Assembly: GCF_024730565.1 (NCBI RefSeq)
Contig: NZ_CP077725.1
Coordinates: forward strand, 3,786,540-3,850,539
Source: Clostridium sp. CM027
GTDB lineage: Bacteria; Bacillota; Clostridia; Clostridiales; Clostridiaceae
Length of the DNA stretch: 64,000 nt
Direction of reading: 5' to 3'
Under the pieces are notes generated by a model. It saw nothing but the letters and a program-made list of their open reading frames with translations, did no database searches and was not told the DNA's origin. Positions 53,958 through 62,787 of the stretch are shown piece by piece; within the stretch, counting starts at the first letter, position 1, and each line of letters begins with the position of its first letter. The position numbers were made by a program, and so were the translations under genes.

Positions 53958-55179
53958 TAAAAAGATAGCAGCACTGTTTCCAGGACAAGGTTCACAATAT
54001 ATTGGAATGTGTAATAAGTTTGCAGACAATAAATGTGTAAACTTAATATTAGAACAAGCATCGAATAAATTAAATATTGATATAAAGAAAATGTGTAATG
54101 AAGAAAATAAGGATATTTTCAAAACTGAATTTGCACAGCCAATTATATTAACTGTAAGTTATATTATGTACAAGCTTTATAGAGAACTTGGAGGGGACGT
54201 ACCAGATATAGCATTAGGACATAGCTTGGGAGAGTTTTCAGCATTGACATGTGCAGGGTGTATAAGTTTTGAAGATGCATTGGAACTTGTGAGCATGAGA
54301 GGTAAATTAATGAGTACTGTAGACAATGGCTATGCTATGACTGCAGTAGTTAATGTTAGTTATGAAAATCTTGAAAAAGTAATAGCAAAAATGAATGAAA
54401 AAATATATATATCCAATTATAACTCTCCAACTCAAGTTGTTATATCTGCTAAGGCAGATATTATTGGAAAATTTGAAAAAGAAATTGAAATATTAGGTGG
54501 GAACACAAAAAGATTAAAGACATCTCAACCGTTTCATACTGAAATTATGCAGGGTGTTGCAATTAAATTTGAAGAGTATATAAATAAATGTAAATTTTCA
54601 GAGCCAGAGTTTCATGTAATATCTAATGTAACAGCGGAAGTACATAAGGAAGAATTAATTAAAAAAAGACTTATACAGCAAATATACAAGCCAGTAAATT
54701 TTACTCAATGTATGAAAACTTTGAGAAGGAGAGGCATAGAGAATGCCATAGAATTTGGGGCGGGGAATGTATTAACGAGGATAGCTATTCAAAATTACAA
54801 TGAGATATCAGCATATGCAATGGATGAATATGCTGATAGAAAGCAGCTTAATGACTTAATTAAATTTAATAAGAATAAATCAGTATCATTATTATATATA
54901 GTAAATTTATGTTTAGCTGAAGTAACAGGAACAAAATTTGAAAATTATATAGTTGAAGCACATAGAGGGTTAAATGAAAATTATAAAAAACTTGAGTTAA
55001 TTCGTAATAATTTAGAACAGTCCAATAGTTTAAGTCATGAAAATATAGAGGAAAAGTGTGTTGAGTTATTAAAAAAATGTTTAATGTTAAAAAATGTTCC
55101 TATGAACGAGCAAAATAGTATATTAACGAACATAACATCATCTTTTAATGTATATAAGGAGCGTGAATATGAATTATAA
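53950..55179 (+). CDS. Free-standing malonyl-CoA acyltransferase (trans-AT)
   Basis: 409-aa acyltransferase that would load malonyl units onto the carrier of the AT-less KS module. FabD-type motifs: PGQGSQ (11-16), nucleophile S92 in GHSLGEFSAL, R117 in SMRGKL, and H196 in QPFHTEIM, the form associated with malonyl rather than methylmalonyl. Residues about 295-409 are a helical extension beyond the catalytic fold. A similar overall size is known for the FenF/ItuD acyltransferases of iturin-type clusters (from memory). It overlaps the ABC ATPase gene by 8 nt and the acyl-ligase gene by 11 nt. A house-keeping FabD role is unlikely in this place. Confidence 0.93.
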   Translation: MNNKKIAALFPGQGSQYIGMCNKFADNKCVNLILEQASNKLNIDIKKMCNEENKDIFKTEFAQPIILTVSYIMYKLYRELGGDVPDIALGHSLGEFSALTCAGCISFEDALELVSMRGKLMSTVDNGYAMTAVVNVSYENLEKVIAKMNEKIYISNYNSPTQVVISAKADIIGKFEKEIEILGGNTKRLKTSQPFHTEIMQGVAIKFEEYINKCKFSEPEFHVISNVTAEVHKEELIKKRLIQQIYKPVNFTQCMKTLRRRGIENAIEFGAGNVLTRIAIQNYNEISAYAMDEYADRKQLNDLIKFNKNKSVSLLYIVNLCLAEVTGTKFENYIVEAHRGLNENYKKLELIRNNLEQSNSLSHENIEEKCVELLKKCLMLKNVPMNEQNSILTNITSSFNVYKEREYEL

Positions 55180-58100
55180 AACAATTACGGAAGCCGTACT
55201 TGATCTTGATAAATGTAGAGAAGAGTCAATAACCTTTATTCTCCATAATGATGAATATAAAGTTAAGTATTCAGATATTTTAGGAAAAGGTAAGCAAGTT
55301 TTACACATGATACAGAAGAACGGATTAGTTAAAGGAGATACACTAATTTTTCAGTTCGACGATAATGAACAATTCGTAGTTACATTTATAGCGTGTATTA
55401 TAGGTGGAATTATTCCTGTGCCTATTGATAGAATACAAAATAAATTTAACATAGAAAGAATTAAAGGGATATTACAAAAGATGCCTAATTCATGGATTAT
55501 TACAAGTGATTATGTATTAAATAGTGTCTTACAAATTATTGAACATACAGATGATAGTGCATTGATAGAAAAATTTGAAAAACAAGCCATTAGATACGAA
55601 AATTATACTGAATTTAATGAATCACAAAAAATTTGCAACCCTAAAGAAGATGATATTTGCTTAATACAATATTCATCAGGTTCAACTAGTCTACCAAAAG
55701 GAGTTCAAGTGACACATAAAGCGCTGATTTCAAATGTATCAGGCATTTATGAAGCCGTTGGCGGTACAAAAGAAAGTGAAATATTAACATGGACACCATT
55801 AACACATAATTTAGCGTTAATACCTTTTGTGGTACTGCCTTTAGTATATAAAGTTAACACTCATATAATGCAAACATCAATGTTTTTACAAAATCCACTT
55901 AATTGGTTACAAAAAATTGATGAGCACAAAATAACTTTTTCTGCAACACCAAACTTTGCATTTAAGTATGTATTACAAGCAATTCAAAAGCTAGGACTTC
56001 CTAAATTCGATTTATCATCATTAAAAGTTATTTTTAATGGTGGAGAGCAAATTTCTTTTGAGGCATGCGAAAGTTTTGTAAATATATTAAAACCGTTACA
56101 GTTATCACACAATTCAATTATTTCTGTGTATGGAATGTCAGAAGCAACGGTTTGCGTAACTATATCCCCTGTTAATGAACATATTTATGCAGGATATTAT
56201 AAACGTGAAAGTTTAATTGGTGGAAAAAAGGTTGAGTTAGGTGATGAACAAAGTAATGACATCTGTCTGGTAGATGTTGGATATCCTTTGAATGGAATAC
56301 AAATTAGAATCTGCGATAACAATAAAGTTTTAGTAGAAGAAGGAGTGGCGGGTGAAATTCAGTTGAGGGGAGACGCTTTGACTCCAGGATATTACGAGTT
56401 AGAAGAGGCTACGAAAAATCTTTATACTGATGATGACTGGTTAAAGACTGGAGATATTGGTTTTTTAAATAAGGGTAGATTAACTATTATAGGCCGTGAA
56501 AAGGATTTAATAATTGTTAATGGAAAAAATATCTACTGTCATGATGTTGAGAAATATGTAGAAGACTCAGGAGAATGTATAGAATTACAGGTAGTAGCTG
56601 TGGCAGCTTTTGATTCTATCTCACAGCGAGACAGAGCAGTTATATTTATTGAAAGTGATATAACATTTGATCAATTTAAAATTATGGCACTCCGAATAAA
56701 AGCATATATGGCATTAAACTATGGTTTAATAATTGATGATATTTTACCAGTGAGTAGTATACCTAAAACACTAAGTGGTAAGAAACAACGTTACAAATTA
56801 GCAGAGGATTATAAAAAAGGTGAATTTAACCAAATAAAGCAACAAATTAATACTATAGATTGCGGATCTAAATATTTAAAAAGTCCTAAAACTGGAACAG
56901 AAGAGATACTTTTTAATATATGGTGTGATGTTTTGAAAAATGATAAGTATGGAGTTGGTGATAATTTCTTTTTATTAGGTGGAAATTCTATTAAAGTTAT
57001 TGCTATGGTTGGGTTAATAAAAGAAAGATTAAATAAGACGATCCCTGCATCTGTAATATTTAAAAATCCTACTATAGAAAGTTTATCTGTTATTATAGAT
57101 AAAATGAATAGTGAAAATAATTTTACATTGAAGAATAATCCTAAAGAAGAGTATTATCCATTAAGTAAAGAACAACTTAGAATTTACATTAGTGCATGTC
57201 TTGCAGAAAATAATACTGTGTATAATATTCCTATAGCTGCAAGGATATACAATTGTTTGATTGATCCAGTAAAGGCTCAAAATATTATTAATATGTTAGT
57301 TCAAAAGTATGAAATTTTACGTACTAGCATAGAACTTGTGAATTTATCTCCTATGCAAAAGGTGCACAATAACGTTGAGATAAATGTTGGGTATAGGGAA
57401 ATAGATGAAGAAGAGTTAAAGCTCGTTATTGAAACATTTGTAAGACCATTTAACTTAACAGAATCTCCTTTAATGCGTTTAGAAATAAATAATGTCGAAA
57501 ATGATACGATTATTTTAATAGATATGCATCATATTATTAGCGATGGTACAACTATTTCACTTTTTTTAAATGAATTTTTAAATATATATTATGGAGGAGA
57601 ACTTCAGCCACCAAGATTCCAATTTAAAGATTATGTAGATTATCAAAATAGTTCGGAATATGATTTAAAAATTCAAAAAATGGAAAAATATTGGATTGAA
57701 CAATTTAACACAGAGGTATCACCAGTATATTTACCGGAGGATTTTGATAGATTAAAAGTTAAAAGATATAATGGTAAAAGAATAAGCTTTCAGTTAGATA
57801 AAGAAATTATAACAGAGGTATTAAATATAGGAAATAAATATAATGTAACTGAATTTATGACATTTTTATCTATATATAATATTTTTATAAATCTTTATAC
57901 TGGAGAAAATGATATTGTAATTGGAACACCTGTGGCGGGGAGACATTTAAATGAAATTCAAGATATGTTAGGTGTGTTTATAAATATGGTTCCAATACGT
58001 AATAATTTTAATGATGAAGTGAAATTTAGTGAATTGTTAAAAATTGTATCAAATAACGTAATAAATGCACTTGATAAGGGAGAATATCCTTTTGATATGT

Positions 58101-58456
58101 TAATTAAAAAGTTAGGAATTAAGACGGATTCTAGTACAACGCCCTTATTTAATATAGCATTTGTTTATCAGAATTTTATGTATCCTGAAGTTCAAGGGAT
58201 AAGATATACTTTAAAAGATGTTAATACATCTACATCACAATATGATTTATTATTAACAATTTATACGTTAGATGATGGATTTAAATTTGAATTTGAATAT
58301 GATACTGATTTATTTAAAGATGAAACTATTGTTCAATTTATTAATTCATTTTATGACATTATTAATCAAATAACACAAAATCCAGAAATTAATATTAATA
58401 AAATACAAATCTATGGAAAACAAAATAGTAAAGTAACTATCCATATGTTAAAATAA
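55169..58456 (+). CDS. Acyl-AMP ligase-T-C starter protein (FAAL-like)
   Basis: 1095-aa loading protein. Residues about 1-560 are an adenylate-forming domain of fatty-acyl-AMP-ligase type (CLIQYSSGSTSLPKGVQVTH, SVYGMSEATVCVTISP, WLKTGDIGFL, GREKDLIIVNGKNIYCHDVE). It activates a carboxylic acid and loads it on the carrier (S607 in GGNSIKV). A full C domain follows (about 660-1085, HHIISDG near 787), which would join the acyl group to the first amino acid held by the giant NRPS. The latter's own first C domain is only a half. The start is ATG 55169, with AAGGAG upstream. The gene is last but one in the cluster although it acts first. Chain length or aryl nature of the acid cannot be read. Confidence 0.9.
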   Translation: MNYKTITEAVLDLDKCREESITFILHNDEYKVKYSDILGKGKQVLHMIQKNGLVKGDTLIFQFDDNEQFVVTFIACIIGGIIPVPIDRIQNKFNIERIKGILQKMPNSWIITSDYVLNSVLQIIEHTDDSALIEKFEKQAIRYENYTEFNESQKICNPKEDDICLIQYSSGSTSLPKGVQVTHKALISNVSGIYEAVGGTKESEILTWTPLTHNLALIPFVVLPLVYKVNTHIMQTSMFLQNPLNWLQKIDEHKITFSATPNFAFKYVLQAIQKLGLPKFDLSSLKVIFNGGEQISFEACESFVNILKPLQLSHNSIISVYGMSEATVCVTISPVNEHIYAGYYKRESLIGGKKVELGDEQSNDICLVDVGYPLNGIQIRICDNNKVLVEEGVAGEIQLRGDALTPGYYELEEATKNLYTDDDWLKTGDIGFLNKGRLTIIGREKDLIIVNGKNIYCHDVEKYVEDSGECIELQVVAVAAFDSISQRDRAVIFIESDITFDQFKIMALRIKAYMALNYGLIIDDILPVSSIPKTLSGKKQRYKLAEDYKKGEFNQIKQQINTIDCGSKYLKSPKTGTEEILFNIWCDVLKNDKYGVGDNFFLLGGNSIKVIAMVGLIKERLNKTIPASVIFKNPTIESLSVIIDKMNSENNFTLKNNPKEEYYPLSKEQLRIYISACLAENNTVYNIPIAARIYNCLIDPVKAQNIINMLVQKYEILRTSIELVNLSPMQKVHNNVEINVGYREIDEEELKLVIETFVRPFNLTESPLMRLEINNVENDTIILIDMHHIISDGTTISLFLNEFLNIYYGGELQPPRFQFKDYVDYQNSSEYDLKIQKMEKYWIEQFNTEVSPVYLPEDFDRLKVKRYNGKRISFQLDKEIITEVLNIGNKYNVTEFMTFLSIYNIFINLYTGENDIVIGTPVAGRHLNEIQDMLGVFINMVPIRNNFNDEVKFSELLKIVSNNVINALDKGEYPFDMLIKKLGIKTDSSTTPLFNIAFVYQNFMYPEVQGIRYTLKDVNTSTSQYDLLLTIYTLDDGFKFEFEYDTDLFKDETIVQFINSFYDIINQITQNPEININKIQIYGKQNSKVTIHMLK

Positions 58457-58552
58457 CATCTTGCTCTCATGTAATTTATTAAAGCAGGTTTTAAATTCAT
58501 GAAGGGCATATGCGACCTGGTCATACGTTTTTATAACAGGAGTTAAATCAAA

Positions 58553-58945
58553 ATGGACATTAATATATTAAAAAAAATTATTAATCAAATGGAACAGTCA
58601 TCAATTTCATATTTAGAATATAAAGATAGTAACATAAGTTTAAAACTTGCAATGCAAAAAAAACATAACATAAATGACGAAATTGCATGCGCTATAAAAA
58701 ATAAAGATATTTATTTAATAAAATCAAAGTACGTTGGAATTGTAAAAATCATAGATAATGAAAGCCATCAACCATTTGTTACTCTAGGACAAATGGTTGA
58801 AGTAGGTGATTTATTGTGCGTTATAGAATATCTAAACTTGTTTATTCAAATAAAATCTTGTGTATGTGGATATGTTAGTGAAATATGTGTTAGAAATCTA
58901 TCAATGATTCAATATGGCGAAGTTCTATTTAAGATTGTTATGTAA
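58553..58945 (+). CDS. Biotin-carboxyl-carrier-like protein without biotinyl lysine
   Basis: 130-aa homologue of AccB. The N-terminal MDINILKKIINQMEQSSISYLEYKDS resembles the AccB leader helix. Residues about 52-130 follow the BCCP barrel (PFVTLGQMVEVGDLLCVIE, then IKSCVCGYVSEICVRN and YGEVLFKI). The universal biotinylation motif EAMKM is EYLNLF here: the lysine is Asn95 and neighbouring Ala and Met are changed, so biotin cannot be attached at the usual position. It is the last gene of the cluster (97 nt after the acyl-ligase protein), has AGGAG 10 nt before the ATG, and is followed by a terminator. No carboxylase or biotin ligase gene is nearby. Function unknown: perhaps a scaffold or a neofunctionalised carrier. 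Confidence 0.8.
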   Translation: MDINILKKIINQMEQSSISYLEYKDSNISLKLAMQKKHNINDEIACAIKNKDIYLIKSKYVGIVKIIDNESHQPFVTLGQMVEVGDLLCVIEYLNLFIQIKSCVCGYVSEICVRNLSMIQYGEVLFKIVM

Positions 58946-58966
58946 GAGTCAAATTTAAGGGATTAT

Positions 58967-59005
58967 ATAAAGAAGTAACAAGATTATGTTGCTTCTTTAT
59001 TTTTA
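58967..59005 (+). terminator. Terminator of the biosynthetic cluster
   Basis: ATAAAGAAGTAACA pairs with TGTTGCTTCTTTAT (one T-G pair) around a 6-nt loop, followed by TTTTATGG. The right part is also the left edge of the 270-bp direct repeat. Confidence 0.8.
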
Positions 59006-59262
59006 TGGACTTAAAGTAGTTACATTGGGCATAATATCGTTAATACATATTTGATAGGAGTTGTTGTAGCTATGACTAAACTAGGCACTATTAAACAAAA
59101 CAAAAAACCTAACAGATTAATTAATGAAAAGTCTCCATACCTTCTGCAACATGCATATAACCCAGTAAGTTGGAATCCCTCGGGTGAGGACGCCCTTACC
59201 AAAGCAAAAGATAAACCAATCTTCCTTTCAATCGGTTATTCAACTTGCCATTGGTGTCATGT
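58993..59262 (+). repeat. 270-bp direct repeat, left copy
   Basis: Matches 60610-60885 apart from a 6-bp deletion (GCAGAA) and a few substitutions. It includes the yyaL upstream region, its ribosome binding site and the first codons, and the match stops abruptly at GGTGTCATGT. Confidence 0.88.
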
Positions 59263-59269
59263 AACCTAA
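59072..59269 (+). pseudogene. Truncated copy of the yyaL-type gene
   Basis: 65-codon copy of the start of the gene at 60689, with its own AGGAG. It contains [20 protein letters not shown] and CHWCH, then ends after HVT at a TAA where similarity to the full gene stops. It could be translated but lacks more than 90% of the protein. Confidence 0.8.
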
Positions 59270-59493
59270 AGACTGCAATTTATGACAAAGAAGAAACCAT
59301 TTAAAATCAATGTATTAAGATGCTTTTGCACTAAAACTTCAATTCCTATATAAGCACTAACTTAATTGTAGGTATTGTTTTTTTATGCCTTTTTAAATTG
59401 TTATTAAATAATATAGTTACAGAACAATTACTATTAACTAAAGCTGTGTATGTTATATATATGTAAGCGACAAATAACCCGTCACCTAAAATA

Positions 59494-59534
59494 ATGTAAT
59501 AATACTCCTATGAAGACGAGGAGTATTATTACAT
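59494..59534. other. Long perfect hairpin, 16-bp arms
   Basis: ATGTAATAATACTCCT and AGGAGTATTATTACAT flank a 9-nt loop. On the minus strand a modest T-rich run follows; on the plus strand there is none. The rest of the 59270-59590 gap shows no gene. Confidence 0.55.
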
Positions 59535-59590
59535 GAATAAAAGAAAATTTGAGGCACAATGGATGACATTAGTAGTAATTTGAAAAAAAC

Positions 59591-59619
59591 TTGACATGCA
59601 ACTAAAAGGTTGCTAATAT
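59591..59619 (+). promoter_or_regulatory. Sigma-A promoter with internal operator
   Basis: TTGACA, a 17-nt spacer and TAATAT. The spacer holds GCAAC-n6-GTTGC (59598-59613), a dyad of the type bound by ArsR repressors. The -10 ends only 6 nt before the ATG of the ArsR gene, so the transcript should start at or within a base or two of the start codon. Confidence 0.8.
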
Positions 59620-59625
59620 AAAACT

Positions 59626-59931
59626 ATGGATAAAATATTTAGTGCTCTTGCTGACAAGTCACGTCGTTACTTATTAGATCTGCTTTATGAAAAGAATGGT
59701 CAATCTCTTTCTGAACTATGTTCCCGGCTTGAAATGTCAAGACAGGCAGTATCAAAACATCTTTTAATACTAGAAAACGCCGATATTATAGTACCCATAT
59801 GGAGGGGGAGAGAGAAGATTCATTATATTAATACTGTTCCATTAAGGCTAATTTCTTTGAGGTGGATAAATAAGTTTGATGAAATAAGAATTGAAGACTT
59901 GATGGAATTGAAAGGAAATCTTGAAAAATAA
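59626..59931 (+). CDS. ArsR-family repressor
   Basis: 101-aa winged-helix regulator of the ArsR family, of the group found next to SRPBCC (AHSA1) genes. The N-terminal IFSALADKSRRYLLDLLYEK and recognition helix CSRLEMSRQAVSKHLLILENADI are typical. There are no metal-binding cysteine pairs such as CVC, so it does not look like a metal sensor. No Shine-Dalgarno sequence precedes the ATG and the promoter -10 is 6 nt away: this is probably a leaderless mRNA. The dyad within the promoter suggests autorepression. It is cotranscribed with the SRPBCC gene 16 nt downstream. Confidence 0.92.
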   Translation: MDKIFSALADKSRRYLLDLLYEKNGQSLSELCSRLEMSRQAVSKHLLILENADIIVPIWRGREKIHYINTVPLRLISLRWINKFDEIRIEDLMELKGNLEK

Positions 59932-59946
59932 ACTAAGGAGGATATT

Positions 59947-60384
59947 ATGGAAGGATTTATGTATCAAATAGTTATATCGACCAGTGCGGAGAAAGTATGG
60001 GAAGCTCTTATTAAACCTGAATATACAAAAAAATATTGGTTCGGACGCAGTGTAATTTCTAAATGGAATGTTGGTTCCTCTGTATCAGTTATTACACCCG
60101 AAGGAAAAGAGGAAGTGAGAGGCGAAGTTATTGAATATAACCCAAACAAAAGACTTTCCTATACTTGGAAAAAGTTTCAAGAAAATACTGAAGAAAAGAT
60201 CACAACAGTGGTTTTCGAAATACAAGAGATGGGACCCTTAACAAAATTAACGATTTTGCAAGATATAAATGCTGAAGATGCAAAATTCCAGCAAGCTGCT
60301 GCTGGATGGACTTTTATTCTTTGTGGAATAAAAACTCTATTAGAAACAGGAGAACCACTTCCGTCGCTTCCTTGGGAGCACTGA
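59947..60384 (+). CDS. SRPBCC (AHSA1-like) protein
   Basis: 145-aa START/SRPBCC-fold protein of the AHSA1 group, with a small hydrophobic ligand cavity. It begins YQIVISTSAEKVWEALIKPEYTKKYWFG, the family signature, and ends GWTFILCGIKTLLETGEPLP. Members often pair with ArsR regulators, as here, and the regulator may respond to the same small molecule. No substrate can be inferred. AAGGAGGA before the ATG is strong, in contrast to the upstream gene. Confidence 0.9.
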   Translation: MEGFMYQIVISTSAEKVWEALIKPEYTKKYWFGRSVISKWNVGSSVSVITPEGKEEVRGEVIEYNPNKRLSYTWKKFQENTEEKITTVVFEIQEMGPLTKLTILQDINAEDAKFQQAAAGWTFILCGIKTLLETGEPLPSLPWEH

Positions 60385-60403
60385 TAAAGAAAATTGAATA
60401 TAA

Positions 60404-60451
60404 AAAAATAACTTAGTATCTTGGATTAAAGAATGATACTAGGTTATTTTT
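60404..60451 (+). terminator. Terminator of the ArsR-SRPBCC operon
   Basis: AAAAATAACTTAGTATC pairs with GATACTAGGTTATTTTT (one T-G pair) around a 14-nt loop. The T-rich end of the stem forms the tail. Confidence 0.82.
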
Positions 60452-60609
60452 ATGGAAGGCTGGTTATATCTGACTGATAAAATGATGTTAATCGGGCGTT
60501 TGCATTAGAAATTATGAAATAAGATAAAACTTTCTTTACGGACGACACAAGTGTTTTTGTATTGATATAGGTATGCAACACAAAATTAAACCACTTGGAT
60601 AAAATGTTA

Positions 60610-60885
60610 TTCTTTATTTTTATGGACTTAAAGTAGTTACATTGGGCATAATATCGTTAATACATATTTGATAGGAGTTGTTGTAGCTATGACTAAACTA
60701 GACACTATTAAACAAAACAGAAAACCTAACAGATTAATTAATGAAAAGTCTCCATACCTTCTACAACATGCATATAACCCAGTAAGTTGGAATCCCTGGG
60801 GTGAAGACGCCTTTACCAAAGCAAAAGCAGAAGATAAACCAATCTTCCTTTCAATCGGTTATTCAACTTGCCATTGGTGTCATGT
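60610..60885 (+). repeat. 270-bp direct repeat, right copy
   Basis: The intact copy, containing the leader and first codons of the yyaL-type gene. It starts at TTCTTTATTTTTATGG, shared with 58993. The stretch 60452-60609 before it shows nothing recognisable. Confidence 0.88.
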
Positions 60886-62767
60886 CATGGAGAAAGAATC
60901 TTTTGAAAATGAAGAAGTAGCAGCTATTTTAAATAAATATTTTGTATCAATAAAGGTAGATAGAGAGGAACGCCCAGATATAGACAGTATTTATATGACC
61001 GTATGCCAAACTTTAACTGGAAGTGGTGGATGGCCCTTAACTATTTTTATGACACCAGATAAAAAGCCATTTTATGCTGGTACGTATTTTCCAAGGGAAA
61101 GTAGACATAGAATGCCAGGCATAAAGGATGTACTGAATTCTATAGCACAGCAGTGGAATGAAGAAAGAGAGAATATTATAGCATCTAGTGAAAAAATAGT
61201 AGAGCATATAAAAAACATTGATAAAAAGGTTAATCTAGTAGAACTAGGAGAAGAAATAGGCGAGGATGAAATACATAATGCATATAATAGCTTCAAGGGT
61301 GTATTTGATTGTGATTATGGTGGATTTGGAAGGTCTCCAAAATTTCCAGCGCCTCATAACTTGCAATTTTTATTGAAATACTGGAGAAATTATAATGAGC
61401 CTAAAGCATTAGAGATGGTAGAAAAAACTTTGGAAGCTATGTATGAGGGCGGGATTTTCGACCATATAGGGTTTGGATTCTCAAGGTATTCCACAGATGG
61501 GAGATGGCTCATACCTCACTTCGAAAAAATGTTATATGACAATGCACTTTTAGCTACAGTATATATTGAGGCTTTTGAAGCTACAGGCAAAGTATTCTAC
61601 AAACAAGTAGCTGAAAAAATATTTATTTATATCTTAAGGGATATGACCTCTCCAGAGGGTGGCTTTTACTCAGCAGAGGATGCAGATAGTGAGGGAGAAG
61701 AAGGCACATATTATTTATTAACATTAAAGGAAATAGGTTTAGTTTTAGGTGAGGAGCTTTATGAAACCTATTGTAAACGCTATAATATAACGGTTGAAGG
61801 TAATTTTGAAGGTAGGAATATTCCAAATCTTATTGGCAAAAAAAGTAGCTCTAAGATAGATGAAAAAATAGAACGCAAATTAGAAGAAATGAGACAAAAG
61901 TTATTTGAATATAGGGAAAAAAGAATTCATCCTTATAAGGATGACAAGATATTAACTTCCTGGAATGGGCTTATGATTGCGGCGCTCGCTTATGGTGGAA
62001 GAATTTTTGAAAATAGCGATTATATTACCCAGGCAGAAAAGGCTATGGATTTTATTTTAAGTAACATGATTAATGAAAAAGGAAGATTAATGGCTAGGTA
62101 CAGAGAAGGCGAAATAGCCCATTTAGGCTATTTAGAAGATTACGCATTCCTTGTGCATGCTTTAATTGAGTTATATGAAGCTACTTTTAATGTAAAATAC
62201 TTAGCTAGAGCAATAGAGTTTAATGAAAATATGCTTAAGTTGTTTAAAGATGAAGAGCAAGGTGGATTGTTTTTATATGGAGTTGACGGAGAAGAACTAA
62301 TTGTTAGGCCAAAAGATATATATGATGGTGCTATGCCATCAGGTAATTCAGTGGCTACTTTAAATATGTTAAGGCTTGCTAGATTAAGTGGTAATAGTGA
62401 ATTAGAAAATGAGGCATACGGGCAATTTGAGGCTTTTGCTTCAAAGGTTAAAACTATAGAAAGTGCTCATGCTTATTTTATGACGGCACTATTATATAGC
62501 AAGATACCAGGAAAGGATATTATTATCGCAGGAGAGGGGCAGGGTAGTGTTACTAAAGCTATGATTAAAGAGATTAATAGTAATTACCTCCCATTTGCTA
62601 CAGTAGTAATAAACACTGGCGATGAAAGGTTAAATTCCATTAATAATGAGTTAAGAGCACATAAACCTTTGCAGGGAAAGACTACTGCCTATATTTGTGA
62701 GAATTTTACTTGCAAAGAGCCAATTACTGATTTGAAAAAATTCTCTGAGTATATTAAGATTTATTAA
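60689..62767 (+). CDS. YyaL/SPATA20-like thioredoxin-domain protein
   Basis: 692-aa cytoplasmic protein of the DUF255 (YyaL, spermatogenesis-associated protein 20) family. The N-terminal thioredoxin-like domain has [14 protein letters not shown], active-site-like [22 protein letters not shown] and [12 protein letters not shown]. The rest is an alpha/alpha-toroid like those of sugar epimerases ([38 protein letters not shown]). Its biochemical role is unknown; a thiol-redox or sugar-related role has been proposed. The start is ATG 60689, with AGGAG 11 nt upstream. Its 5' end is duplicated at 58993-59262. Confidence 0.93.
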   Translation: MTKLDTIKQNRKPNRLINEKSPYLLQHAYNPVSWNPWGEDAFTKAKAEDKPIFLSIGYSTCHWCHVMEKESFENEEVAAILNKYFVSIKVDREERPDIDSIYMTVCQTLTGSGGWPLTIFMTPDKKPFYAGTYFPRESRHRMPGIKDVLNSIAQQWNEERENIIASSEKIVEHIKNIDKKVNLVELGEEIGEDEIHNAYNSFKGVFDCDYGGFGRSPKFPAPHNLQFLLKYWRNYNEPKALEMVEKTLEAMYEGGIFDHIGFGFSRYSTDGRWLIPHFEKMLYDNALLATVYIEAFEATGKVFYKQVAEKIFIYILRDMTSPEGGFYSAEDADSEGEEGTYYLLTLKEIGLVLGEELYETYCKRYNITVEGNFEGRNIPNLIGKKSSSKIDEKIERKLEEMRQKLFEYREKRIHPYKDDKILTSWNGLMIAALAYGGRIFENSDYITQAEKAMDFILSNMINEKGRLMARYREGEIAHLGYLEDYAFLVHALIELYEATFNVKYLARAIEFNENMLKLFKDEEQGGLFLYGVDGEELIVRPKDIYDGAMPSGNSVATLNMLRLARLSGNSELENEAYGQFEAFASKVKTIESAHAYFMTALLYSKIPGKDIIIAGEGQGSVTKAMIKEINSNYLPFATVVINTGDERLNSINNELRAHKPLQGKTTAYICENFTCKEPITDLKKFSEYIKIY

Positions 62768-62787
62768 TATGCAAAACAAATGGTAAG

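Noticed and set aside
53865..54122. Minus-strand frames over the ATPase/acyltransferase overlap
   Set aside because: Both plus-strand genes have complete motifs and coupled starts.
59072..59269. Truncated yyaL copy as a small functional redox protein with CHWC
   Set aside because: The similarity stops in the middle of the thioredoxin fold and the sequence is a plain duplicate of the neighbour's 5' end, so pseudogene is the better call.
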